From contig KB722762.1 in NCBI GenBank assembly GCA_000349905.1, positions 10,225 through 74,224 on the forward strand: a stretch of DNA of 64,000 nt. Reading direction: 5' to 3'. This document shows positions 10,631-21,573 of this stretch, piece after piece (within the stretch, counting starts at the first letter, position 1; each line of letters starts with the position of its first letter). The translations under genes were made by a program, and so were the position numbers. A model generated the notes under the pieces. It was given only the letters and a program-made list of their open reading frames with translations, made no database searches and was not told the DNA's origin. The DNA is from Volvariella volvacea V23. Lineage: Eukaryota > Basidiomycota > Agaricomycetes > Agaricales > Pluteaceae.

Positions 10631-12815
10631 CTACGCCCTCTCTACCAACTCGACAAAATTGGCCGGGAATATGCCTTCGTGGCCTAACGCTTTACCTGTC
10701 CACCTGTTAATATATAATCAGTCCACGAAGGGTTCATAGAATAACAGGCAAATGCACACCAATCATCAGTACTGTCACTCATCTTTGTAACAGTAATCAC
10801 AGTTCCTTTCTTGAACGATAGATCACCCGACTACAACAACACAACACACCTGTTGAAACCAACCACAGCTGAGTTACAAAAGAACACCTACCTCGACAGC
10901 TTGGAAGTCATACAGCGCAATAGCCCTCGCCACGCCTTCACCAGGCTTCAAAGGTTTCGTCAACTCCGGTTTGGCATGGATATAAGGCGTACTCGTCGAG
11001 TTCCTCGACACATCATTCAACGAGTCGTTATCGTATCCGTCCACGCCGAGGTCATAAGACCTAGAGTCCATGGATAGCTTCCGGAGATTCGAGTGAAGGT
11101 TGTTGGCGTTGACACCGGTGCCCGTAGAATTGTAAGGAGAATTCGCCGAGGTCGCGGTGGAGGGTAGGAAGGGGTTGGAATTATTTGGAGTCGAAGAGAA
11201 AGAAGAATTGGGACTGCTGGTTCCGCCGTTACTCGTGTTGCTATTCCGTCCGCTCAAACTCAATCCCCTAGGCCGAGTATTATTATTTATCCCACTAGCT
11301 CGTGCAAATGCCGCAGCAGGATGCGTGGATTTGGAGAAGTCAAATTCATTGGGGGTGTCCAGGAGATCGAGCTGCTGCGATCTACTACCGCTGCTTATTG
11401 TCGTGGGTGACGATACGCTATTGAATCTTGCGTGTTTGGTTGTGGGAGAAGTTCTCGTATCTGATAAGACAATGTCAGGGTTGTAATCTGATTCAAAGTG
11501 CGTTTCGAATTTCGGTGCGGATGGCTTGCTTAGACTTGAGCTACTTAATGACGAGACGTCAACACTCTTGGATCCTCGGTGGCTTGGTTGATTTAACCTT
11601 GAAGGGGCCGCCGAAGCACTGTATGGTATATCATCGGGTTCCCCCGTGAAGTATGATCCACCCTCCTTGCTCTTTCCCCACGAGGGGGGTGGGAACTGTA
11701 CTTTCTCGCTCTTCTTCCTTCGGAGGAACGACGGAGAGTAGGAAAGGGATGATGAGCCACCACCGCTACCACCACTCGACGAAACGCCATTGCCGAATGC
11801 GTAGCCGTAATCAGAAGACGAAGTTCGAGGGTTGGGATACTGTGGAGGGGGATCGTTTAGGTCATCTGGTGTATCTTGGACCCAGGTCTGACCACCTGGA
11901 AGACCAGTACAGGATTGGAGTGTCTGAATGAGTGGCTGGGCCCATGATGGTGGGTCGACATGACCGCCAAGTAAGAGCCTAGCTGTGACAGGCGAACTAT
12001 AAGCCTGCGCGTTGGCATCTTGGCGTTCGACGATGACTGAGCCCTCCAATGAGATGCCTCCAAACAGACCACGGGTCTTGGAGTAGCTGTACCTGCATAA
12101 CCGCACGAAATTTAAGTGATCTGTTGACGCTGGGACGGAAGGAATGGGAGACTTGCATTGCGGCTACCTTGCCATTTGTATTGAGGGAGCCCAAGGCTTC
12201 GCCGTTCCTGCCGAGTGGGCCTATCGCGAGACTAAGATTTCCTCCCAAGGTGAGAGAACCGGCCGACATGAACGACCTCTGGGGATGTGTTCAGCGACAT
12301 GGCAAGAGAAAGATGCGGGATGGACTTGCAATTGCCTATATATTGATTAGCTCGGGTGACCGTTGCTGGAGCCGGACAAATGACGTACAGAACGAGAATT
12401 CAGGACAATGAGAAAATCGGTCATCTCGGCGCCTGCTTGGACACCACCTCCAACACCAGCTGTTCCAATGGCACTGGGTGCAGACCATGCTGCGGAAGTG
12501 TGAATGGACGGAGGGACGAGTAAGAGACACCACTCACTTCCATCGTCTAGTCGCGCGATAACGATGCCGCTGCCTGCTCTGGCAGAGAAGACAAAGCCGG
12601 CCTTGATGATGGTGAAGATGGCGAAGCCTTTGGCGTTCGTCAGGACTGAGCGAGGGATGACGCCGTCCAACCCGTTGTTGCCGCTATCGACGAACGATCT
12701 GACTGGGACGCTGTGAGTGTCTGGGGCAGACGAGAGCGTTGTACGCACATATCTTGGCGGCTTTGGCGCACTCCTTGGGGAGCGGCTGGGGCAGTGGGTT
12801 TGAGAGCTTTGGCAT
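10631..12815 (-). CDS. YSC84: SYLF + SH3 domain protein (Ysc84/Lsb3 type)
   Basis: Predicted cortical actin-patch/endocytosis protein: the N-terminal SYLF (DUF500) domain binds phosphoinositides and actin, and the C-terminal SH3 domain binds proline motifs. Exons 12815-12749, 12702-12538, 12489-12389, 12278-12157, 12092-10892, 10830-10760, 10703-10631 give 599 residues. SYLF signatures include KGFAIFTIIKAGFVFSARAG, DGTWSAPSAIGTAG and TRGLFGGISLEGS. A Ser/Asn/Pro-rich linker of ~300 residues follows. The SH3 runs ARAIALYDFQA, GDLSFKKGTVITV, DDWWTGKALGHEGIFPANFV. The intron 12156-12093 uses a GC donor (GCAAGT), the only choice that joins AAM to YSYSKTRGLF in frame. Confidence 0.9.
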
Positions 12816-13533
12816 GGTGAGTGTGGATGCTGCGAGGATTCTGGCGTCGATTTCTCGGGCCGGCAGAAAATGGACAGGGGCTCCGAAAACTGGAATCGCG
12901 GGGCAGTGACGGCCTGAATTCTGTCGTGTCTGACTTGTCTCTCAGACGACACAGCCACAGTCCTCGAATAATTTACAGCCTCCTTGTCCACTCATTATCG
13001 CCTCCCCTTCCGCTCCCCTCCTCCATGCCCCTCCCCTTCTGCCGCTGCTCCTCCTCGCTCCTCTCCTGTCTTTCGTTCAGGCAAACGGAAACCCACCGTT
13101 CATACCACAAGTAATCCATTGTTCATCGCTCTCATCGTCGTCAATTCACCGTTCCCCGTCAGTCCTTCTTCTTTGATTGGAACCAACAAGATCAACCCGT
13201 TCCCATTCCAGTCACCAGTATGTCGTCCTCGTGATATCCAATCTATATCCTCATCACATTTTCCAGGGCAATGTGAGGTTATCAACATACGTTGGAACCG
13301 GGGACAAGCCACCGGGTTCGTTCGCGTATGGTAATTTGTCCTGATATCATCTCACATGCTCTTGGCACAGGCCGAGCCCAAAAGCGCCCTACTATCTTCA
13401 AATCTACACATCGTGCGTCTACTCCTTCGCAATCACTTCCTGGTTCTAATCTCCTGCGCAGCACATTCGTCTTTCCTTTTGTGATAGATGCCGGTGAAGG
13501 GCTAACCTTTGTAAGCCGTCGCGTTCGTTCCAG
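12816..13533. other. Divergent promoter region and unresolved 5' end of the next gene
   Basis: Contains a strong pyrimidine tract (about 13001-13078), common upstream of fungal start codons. The first exon(s) of the plus-strand membrane protein must lie here. One possible donor is near 13493 and a signal-peptide-like frame occurs around 13410-13480, but no single start could be joined convincingly. Confidence 0.4.
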
Positions 13534-15332
13534 TGACCGCCATTGACGCCTTCCAGGATTGGGCCGTCCCATTTGCGCCAGGAACCCAGGTGAGTGGTAT
13601 ATATATGCGCACGTACTCAGCGTCTGACGCGCCTTTCAAGTATCAAATATGCATGGCAAGTTTACTACCCATCGTGCTGATCGCCTCGGCTCATCAATCT
13701 ATAGTTCGACAGTGAAGGGCGCACTGGCGGATGTCAAGCGTCTTACACGGTCATAGAACCAGCATCAAGGTCCTCGTGTCCGAATGTCACATTCCCACAA
13801 GGCCCGTTGGATGTAAACGCTGTTGTGCGAGATGGGCCGCTGTCACAGTTTGGTTGGATAGATCAGGTGCGTGGCGCCCATGTGATGCATAATTCGCTGA
13901 ATCTCAACATTTCGACATCCTACAAAGTGTACTGATATCTCTGTCACGCCGAGAAACGGCACCCCGCCGTATACATTCACAGTGCGCCCCCATATTCATC
14001 TTCCGCGTGTCCTCGCGCCAACATCCTTTAGATCGCACCCAGCCTTCATCCGCCAACGAACATCACCGCAAATGACATGAAGACTATGAATTGGACTGTA
14101 GAGCTGTCATGGGCTTCTCAGTTTTTCATCAGCGTGTCAGACTCCATGGGAAACTCCTGGTCACAGGGCCCATTGCACAGTGGGGGTAATGGACCCACAG
14201 CGTGTTTGGCCATGGGTGCAGCAGCCACGTCAGTAAATTGTCAAGGTTTCCATGCTTAGGATGTCAACTGATAAATTCACACACTCCATTTAGTGACTCG
14301 AATACCATTTCTCCAGGCATCGCCATTGGCGGTAGCTTGGGTGGCCTTCTTGTCGGATTGTTGGCTGGTATTGGAGCGGCTTACGTGTTTATGTCCCGGC
14401 GTCAAGATAAGAAAGACAAGAGCCAACTTATGGAGCTCCAGCTTGGATCCCAACCGGTCACCTTTGGAGGTAGCTCCACTCGTTTCGGGAATTATTCTGC
14501 GGTTCCACTGAGCGATAATCAAGTTGTCAGTTCGGGCCATTCAGCTGTTAGTTCGAGGCCACTTCGACCAAACAGATCAGAATATCACATCGAGCCATTT
14601 ACTTTGCCAACCGACCAAGGCAATAGGAGCAACTCTGTGGTAGCTGCCCCTCCACAAGACCCGACGATCCAGAGGGCAACATCGTTTGCTGCATCAAGCA
14701 TTTATCCTCAATCAGCTGTGACAAGTGTACCAGGTTCCGAGTCCCAGCCACTACAGATCCCACCCCCTGCCTCGCCGGGTGGCGCATCCCCCGTAAATAC
14801 GGTGGCCCCCACAATACCTCCACCATCGCGACCACAGCAGAGCCAAGTCTACGTAATACATCATGATGGGGGAAGAGCCCCAGTGACAGTGTACCATTCA
14901 GATGGTACGGAGGTAGTCGAGTTACCGCCTCGGTATGCTGATGGTGGATCGGGTACTCGACCACTACCACCTGTTGGAGGCATTAGCACGGATACGAGGG
15001 GCACATCCGTCAGTGCGCCTGGGACAGCAGCAGGCAGTGGGAGTGGGGGTGGTACGAGTGACCGATTAAGTGAGGCTGGGCGAACAGATTACAGTATGAC
15101 CGATGGTGGACGGTCAAATACAGGAGGAACGGGAGCGTCTGCTCTATTTTTGCAGCAAGAAAGGAGACCTGGGCCCATACGTAAGGGCGGCACTGCATCA
15201 TCTTCTGGAAGTGGCCAGGGAAGCTGGTCACCTGGTGGACAAGGGTATCCACCAAGGCAAGGTCAAGGTCAAGGTCAAGGATCAGGTGGATACAATCCTT
15301 CGGATCCTGGTTCAGATTGGGGTGCTCAGTAG
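13534..15332 (+). CDS. Single-pass membrane protein with Ser/Pro-rich cytoplasmic tail (5' end unresolved)
   Basis: Function not recognised. Supported exons are 13534-13589, 13705-13866, 13928-13981, 14032-14228 and 14294-15332, all phase-consistent. The ectodomain of ~160 residues has a few cysteines (GGCQASY, SSCPNVTF, QCTD, PTACLAMG) and N-glycosylation sequons (NVT, NGT, NIT, NWT), so it is probably extracellular. One transmembrane helix (GGLLVGLLAGIGAAYVFM, about 14328-14392) is followed by basic SRRQDKKDK, giving an N-out/C-in topology. The ~300-residue tail is Ser/Pro/Gly-rich and ends in a GQGQGQG repeat from GGTCAA tandem copies near 15262. A cell-wall sensor role is possible but unproven. 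The signal peptide is expected in an exon not resolved here. Confidence 0.65.
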
Positions 15333-15834
15333 TCGATCGAAGATCCAAATGACTCGCAAACGAACAACGTCGCTCGAGCTGCGTCGCTAATCACGCCTGG
15401 ACGACTTATGCGATGCTCGTAACGGTTTATACCACTTTATACCATCCTATTTCATAATTTACATCAACTGACATGGTCTACTTACCAACTTGACTCGTTC
15501 TCAAGTACGTCATCCCACGTTTCCCTTCCTCGTTGTCGTTCGTTGTCGTATCCCATAGCTATCATCTCGTCATCTTTTAAAATCTCCACATCGGGTTTTG
15601 GGTTTTATGGTCTCTACATCTCGTTATCGTCTACTCGACTTTGTTGCACTATGCTCCGTTTTGATGATAGCTATCGACTTTGCCTGCAGTATATGTATTA
15701 TTTATTTAGGGATCTAGCTTCTTACAATATTGAACCTGGTCCTTCTTAATCAATCATTCGGCTCAATACCGGGCAGGGTTCTGAGCAGTTAGGCTTTTCG
15801 TGGGTTCCACAAATGAATTCGAAGTTGGAGTAGA
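15333..15834. other. Convergent 3' spacer
   Basis: Sits between the membrane-protein stop and the LAS1 stop. T-rich 3' sequence; no gene seen. Confidence 0.5.
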
Positions 15835-17785
15835 CTAAATATGAATGGACTGAGGAGTGGAGGGTACATGAACACCGATTGGACAAGGCCTCCAAAACGA
15901 GTTTTTTGTATCGACGAGTTTCCAGCCGGGTGGTAATGCTATATCTTCGTCGTCGTCGCCACCGTTGTCACTATAGTTATTGCTCTTGGCCGCGGTAGTA
16001 CTAGCAGTTTGAGTTGCGGGTCCACGCGGGTCTTGTGCTGGTATGGGTAATGGTGTTTGAGAGGTGGATGCAGGCACCGAGGCGGATGGTGTGGTAGTTG
16101 GTGATGATGCCGCTGCCGCGTCGAGCGAGGAGAGGAGGGTCTGGAGACGCTGGGACATGGTGTCCATATCGTCTGATGTCCATGTCTGTGAGAAATTGGA
16201 GCGTAAATTATGTCATGGGCTTGGGATTTAAGAGAGAAGTTGGGATACGTACGGATTGGGAGCTTAGACTAGCGTTGGGTGCTTTGCTGGGCTTTATGAG
16301 GAAGTCTAGAGCGGGTTCAATATCGCTGTTCCCTGTGCATAGAGCCTGAAGCAAAAACTTGGCCCTAGAAGAGAATGGGTGTCATCAAGGGAACGATTAC
16401 AAGCGAAATAGGAATGTGAGCGTACGCTTTTTTGTCGGTCTGTTCGCCGTATGCAGGACCTAGTCCACGGAACAATGTGAGAATCGTACTCTTCCTCAAG
16501 CCCCCTTGGTTTTGTTTATCTTCTTTGCTAGGCGCGTCTCCTTCGTCAGCAAGGTCGAGGTCCTGCCATGTTTCTATACACCACATTGCCCAACGAGCCA
16601 GACACATGTCGTACGACGGATCGGGTTGGGAAATTTTGGATTCGTTAATATCGGTGACAGTGGAAGCGGGACTAGGCATGGCGACGAGATGTGTGCAAAT
16701 GCGGTTGACGAGGATAGAAGGTAAATCTGGGTGAAATTCTACTAGTTGAACGAGTAGTGGAGTCCACAACGATACGGAAAGTTCTGGTGGCAAGAAAGAG
16801 TCGACAGGAAAGACCCGCTTCCTAATTGTTTCCTTGGTACTATTTTATCTCCGCACAGGTGAAAACACGCACTTTTTAGATAGTGGAACTAAGGTGCCCC
16901 TCTCCAACAAGACATCGCAGAGTTTATCCAACGCCCATCGTTCCTTGGCATCCTGTTCTCCAATGTCTGTCGCGTCAACAGACCCAGCACCACTTGTCCA
17001 TCCGTACTCCGCCGCTGATACATTCGCGACCACTTTCGCTTCTGATATCCACCGTTCGATGTCCTTGAAGATTGCGGCGATGTCTTGCCGGTATTGGGAC
17101 TTGAGGGATGCGTCACGGGTGGTGAGCTTCAGGATGTTTTTGTACTGCTTTAGAACTGGAATGAGAGGGCGAAGGGGAGGTGGTCGAGGGTTGGATGAGG
17201 AACTGGGGTTGATGGTTGGGAGGAAGTAATTGTGAAGAAGCCAGCCCATAGACTTGGGATAGCGGTGAGTGGTGTGGTCACTACAATGAACAAACCCAAC
17301 ACTTACCTGACGGGCTGCTTCACGAAGAAGTTCGAGACTGGGAAGGTCTTCGTGTGTGGCAGCGTGGCGTAGTTCAACTAGCCATTGAGGTAGTCCGAGT
17401 TGGTGGGCTATCGAAGCTATTGACCTGGCGTATGCCCCAAGTTGAAGCTGGTCCACTAAGCCATTCACCAGACGCGTCAGAGCAGAGGCATAGCTCTGGC
17501 GAAGTGGTAAATAGTTCTTGTGTTTGGTATCAAGCTTGTCTTCCACGACGACGGATAGCATTGCCAATGTCGATTCCATTGCGTGAGGAAGCGCCGTTAT
17601 GGCTCTCCAGGCCGACAACTACTGCACCATGAATAGGTTTGAGTACGGAAAGATGGCTGGACGATGCCTACCCTGTTGATAGCCAGAATCTTTGAAGGGA
17701 TGTCATGTTCGTCGGTGTATATCCAAGCGCACAGCTGGTCAATCTCTGCAACCGAAGCCCATGGCACGCGTCGGGGCAGCCTCAT
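15835..17785 (-). CDS. LAS1: LAS1 pre-rRNA processing endonuclease
   Basis: Las1 is the HEPN-family RNase that cleaves ITS2 in the pre-60S particle together with the Grc3 kinase, in the nucleus. Six exons (17785-17672, 17618-17307, 17252-16873, 16821-16426, 16364-16253, 16185-15835) give 554 residues. The Las1 domain starts with RRVPWASVAEIDQLCAWIY and contains LGLPQWLVELRHAATHEDLP, where RHAATH is the catalytic HEPN RxxxxH motif. GWLLHNYF follows the third exon junction. The C-terminal half has low similarity; it ends with a Ser/Thr/Pro-rich stretch and ALPPGWKLVDTKNSFWRPCP. ATG 17785 was chosen because MRLPRRVPW begins the domain directly. It starts 337 bp from, and divergent to, the DUF7702 gene. 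Confidence 0.9.
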
Positions 17786-18122
17786 TCTGATTCGAGGCTG
17801 AGATGAAAATGTGAGTATCGCGGGATCAAACACGGCCAAAGACGCTGATCAGCCTGTTATCTTATCTTATCGCAGTCCTTCCAAGAACCAGTGACGAGCA
17901 TCATGATGTGCACCATTTCGAGTTCCTTGCGTGCACCCCGCCATTGCACGCGAGAACCTTCTTTTTAGCTCATCTCCGCGCTCATTTTTTCGCCCCATCC
18001 TGTACGCATTTACGTCCCCACGACTTCAGCCACGCCACAAGAACGATTCATACCACCATCCCCGAGTTTGATACCCTTCTCCTAGTTCCGCGACTGGGCA
18101 CCATACTTCATTGGGAACACAG
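17786..18122. promoter_or_regulatory. Divergent promoter region, LAS1 / DUF7702 gene
   Basis: A 337-bp spacer between two start codons. A pair of overlapping TTATC motifs lies near 17858-17867 (TTATCTTATC, GATA-type on the minus strand) and C-rich tracts follow. No other element was recognised. Confidence 0.4.
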
Positions 18123-19249
18123 ATGCCAACGTTGGACACACGAGGCATAATTGCCGCAACTCAGATTGCGGCGTACGTCCCTATTGCCACCGTCTCCTTG
18201 TTCTTCGTTGTACGCTATGGATTTCGACGCGATGCAGGCTGGATTTTTCTATCGCTGTTTTCCTTAGGTGCGTGTTTTGCAATGCATTAAATGTCCCTGT
18301 TTTTGAGGATCCGTTATTTTGCTAATCACCGTGCATAGTACGTGTCACGGGTGGCGCATTAATAGTATCTGGCCAACTTGTCGAACCAACCCAATCAAAT
18401 CTATCTCTAGCGGCGTATATTCTCCAACCATCCGGCCTTGCTTTTTTGCTGCTCTCCACAATTGGCTTCACCGGCCTGGCGTACGTTTCGCCACGCTCCT
18501 GCTGCTTGGCCTAGTTTAATTTATCCCAAATCACAGGGGATATCGTTCATACAGCGATGTTGCTCGGCTTATGATCTTCTTCCGGACTTTTGGTTTTTTC
18601 TGCCTAATTGCTCTAATACTCAACGTCGTAGGTGGGGTCTTGGGCAGCGAGGTATCCCCGAATACAGCAACAGTGGGCGCGATCCTCCGCCAGGCTGGTG
18701 CCTGTTTATATGCTGCCATATGGCTGCTATTATTCCTACTTATATTAGGGCTGTGGACGTATCGTTATCATATGAAGAGATACCGCCGATGGGTACGTAC
18801 CTTCACTAATTTTCCCGTCAAACGCGGCGGCATTACACCTCCCACATGAACGAGGCTGGACCACGCTGCGCTCTGTCGTCCCTTCTTGCCTCCATAGCTT
18901 GAACATTCGCTGACTTTGAAATACAACTCCACTACTCGCATGTCGTGACTTATTACACGGATGCATCGCCGTCGCGCAAAATCAATTTATCACTTTACAC
19001 CCTTCGCAGCTCTTGGCAGGCATAACCCTAGCACAACCGATCCTCGGTGCACGCGCAGCCTACGCAGTTCTCTCAGCATGGTCTTCAACAAACCTAGCAG
19101 GGACGGATCCATCTACCAATCCCATACTTGCACGGTTTAATCCATATATCGGAGATTGGATATTATACCTGGTGTTGTCCTTCGTCGCGGAGGTTTTGGT
19201 TGCTATCGCTTATGTGATTTCTGCGGCCGTCATTGCGAGGAGAAGATAA
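18123..19249 (+). CDS. Multi-pass membrane protein, DUF7702-like
   Basis: Predicted seven-helix protein of ~260 residues with no known activity. Exons 18123-18267, 18339-18480, 18537-18792 and 19010-19249 join in frame. Hydrophobic helices include IAAYVPIATVSLFFVVRYGF, GWIFLSLFSLVRVTGGALI, GLAFLLLSTIGFTGLA, MIFFRTFGFFCLIALIL, AAIWLLLFLLILGLWTY and WILYLVLSFVAEVLVAIAYV. The GWIFLSLFSLVRVTGG stretch is typical of this fungal family (name recalled, not searched). The third intron (18793-19009) is unusually long for this locus at 217 nt and might hide a small exon. The protein ends in an RRR charge cluster. Confidence 0.75.
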
Positions 19250-20041
19250 TCTATGATGATCGAAAAACTACGATGATGATATGATGCAGTCGACCCAGGG
19301 GTGGATCGACTACGTACACGGCCGACGACTTTCCTGATAAACTCCGTTCATCCTGGAGAATAATGGGTGAGGACTCGTATTTGTGGTGTTTTGAGAAGCT
19401 TATGTTACGGAAATGTGTTGTACTGTTCTTGGCTGTATACTCACGGACTCATACTGTATACCTGCTCTTATTCAAGTACCTGACTACACTCTCTCACGCA
19501 GCTTCGCTGGCCGATACATTAAAACTAAAATAAGGTTGGCAGCTATAGATACAACAATTAGCGGCACCCGGGCAGCATCCGCTGCGACAAGGCCAAACCT
19601 AACTCTAGGTCTACAGTCCATATCCCGCTAAAATCCCACAATCAGCAAAGCTAGGTAGGTGCCTAAGGGCCACCTGTCCCCAGGAAGCCCCGACTAGCAG
19701 GCCATCAATCAATCCAAAAGTCAACGATAGCGTGGAAAGGCTTGAAGTGATACAGTGATGAACGAACAACTTGCATGTTTGAGAATAATCATAAACGTTG
19801 CGATGATGAAGATGGTGCTGGTGACATTGCCGTGGTTGATGATGGCGTGGTAATAGAGAAATTTCTCCGCAAGGGGCTCATCTCGAATTCGTTGAGTTCA
19901 GAGGAATCTAAATCGAGTGACATGTCGTCAGTTCAAACCGTTCACCACTCTGTCCGAGTCGTCGAAAAAAGGAAATAAGGACAGGGTGCTGTCATCGAAG
20001 AGATAGGGTGGCTGTTCGATGGGATCGAGGACCGGGGGATG
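19250..20041. other. Convergent 3' spacer
   Basis: No supported gene. On the minus strand, directly after the DUF6533 stop, the sequence stays open for about 37 codons (around 20035-19925) with acidic, coding-like composition, but no acceptable intron joins it to the gene. It may be 3' UTR or a lost C-terminus. Confidence 0.4.
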
Positions 20042-21573
20042 CTAGAAAGGGGTAGATTGAATATACTTGCCGGAAGTTATTGCAGTAAAGCGTGTGGACT
20101 GGTTTGTCGTGTACATCCCATTGGTCGTCGTAAAGGCATCTGGCATTAGATCGGTGTCAAAGACAGGGTGCGTCGACTGTGTTTGCACGGTGCGGTTTGC
20201 CTTCAACAAGTGGCTCATGTTAAGGATCAGCCGGCAGGCCTAAAAGAACCGCTTCAATGCTCAACCCAACCCCATATCAGCAACACGAGGAAGGCCAACT
20301 TACGGCAAAGCCTGGGATGGCAATCAACCAGCTGGTGTGCGGGGACGAATAAGTAAAGATACCACCCCGATAATCGGCAGGACCACTTACGAATATACGA
20401 TCGATGACCTTGCCCCAGGTAGAAGCACCAAGCAGAAGACATTCAACATCAGTACTCCTGTTGAGGTAAAAGCGATGGTTGTTCAAAGGTTGTAACAGTA
20501 TACCAAGGCGAAACTAACTGGGTGTCACTTACCGAACGGTAGTGCGAATGCCCATATCCCATCCTTCAGGAAGCGTGACATCACTGGTTCACGACCCCAT
20601 CCGTCCCGTACGGCGTCATAAAATTTCTTCATGGTTAGGACAAATAATAGAAGCTCGAACAACACGGGTGTGATGCTGCATAGGTGGAGCCATGTTAGTT
20701 TACAGAATGAATTAAAGTTCGCACTTACAAAAACCCAATCGCCAAGACCGGAAAAGTCAACGTAACGCAATGAATGCCGTACGTGATACCGGGAAATGCA
20801 AAACTGAACACAACTATCATGACTACAACCTCCGCAAAGAATAAAAACAGGATAAGCCTGCGTAGAAAGACCTTCTCATAGTACAATGCCTGGACTGCGC
20901 AACCCCAGAATAAGATGTTTACACAATGCCAGGTAGCAAGAAGCGATGGCGTTCGATACTTACCACGCAGAACCAATATGATCTGTACCCCAATCATCAA
21001 TGCATGGCTGGATGCACCCTGGAATCCAACAAGCATCTGACACCCTCTGTGATTTGTTGTTGCACCCGAAGCCAACTTCAAAGTGATGACAGTCGATATT
21101 CTAGAACGAGGTCACTACTGCGTCCTGCTTGAGTATATTTCACGTACACTTGAGCGCCCACGCTAATGGTCCTCAAAACATAGAAGAGTATCTTAAGTTT
21201 CGTCCATGGTCGACTGACAATTCGTCTCAGATAACCAAGGTGAAATGGTTGCACCGCAGGACCTACTTCCAGATCTGTTCTACCTGCGATGAGAATGAGC
21301 TAAGTCACATCAAGCAGCGCGTACAGGATCAGGGACCACAAACCTCGTCGCCAAAGGTGAGTGCGATGTCATAGATAGTGAAAGCCAGAGCTGCCACTAG
21401 ACGCAAATTCCAGTCAGCCTGCATCCCTCGATGGTGCATACACCCCCGTATAGGCGCACTTGGTGGGACTATGTTCGCATGAACGCCCAGCTCGGTGAAT
21501 GGATACACTTACTAGCACTGTAGTTGCAATCCTGCAACCCCCACAACATCTCAATCTCCTCAGGCGTCGCCAT
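20042..21573 (-). CDS. DUF6533-type seven-transmembrane protein
   Basis: Member of a large Agaricomycete family of ~300-residue membrane proteins of unknown function. Ten exons (21573-21513, 21396-21344, 21283-21267, 21225-21150, 21075-20964, 20894-20729, 20675-20533, 20457-20391, 20331-20304, 20239-20042) give 306 residues. The start MATPEEIEMLWGLQDCNY leads into YDIALTFGDE, the hallmark of the DUF6533 domain, then RPWTKLKILFYVLR. Later helices include ALMIGVQIILVLR, LILFLFFAEVVVMIVVFSFA, TPVLFELLLFVLTM and SWLIAIPGFA. Exon 3 is only 17 nt. The C-terminal tail is polar (from RLILNMSHL to the stop). The last junction and tail are less certain than the core. Confidence 0.78.

Noticed and set aside
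10811..12533. Plus-strand open frames over the YSC84-type gene
   Set aside because: Antisense shadows of the Ser/Asn-rich linker and SYLF exons; no domain.
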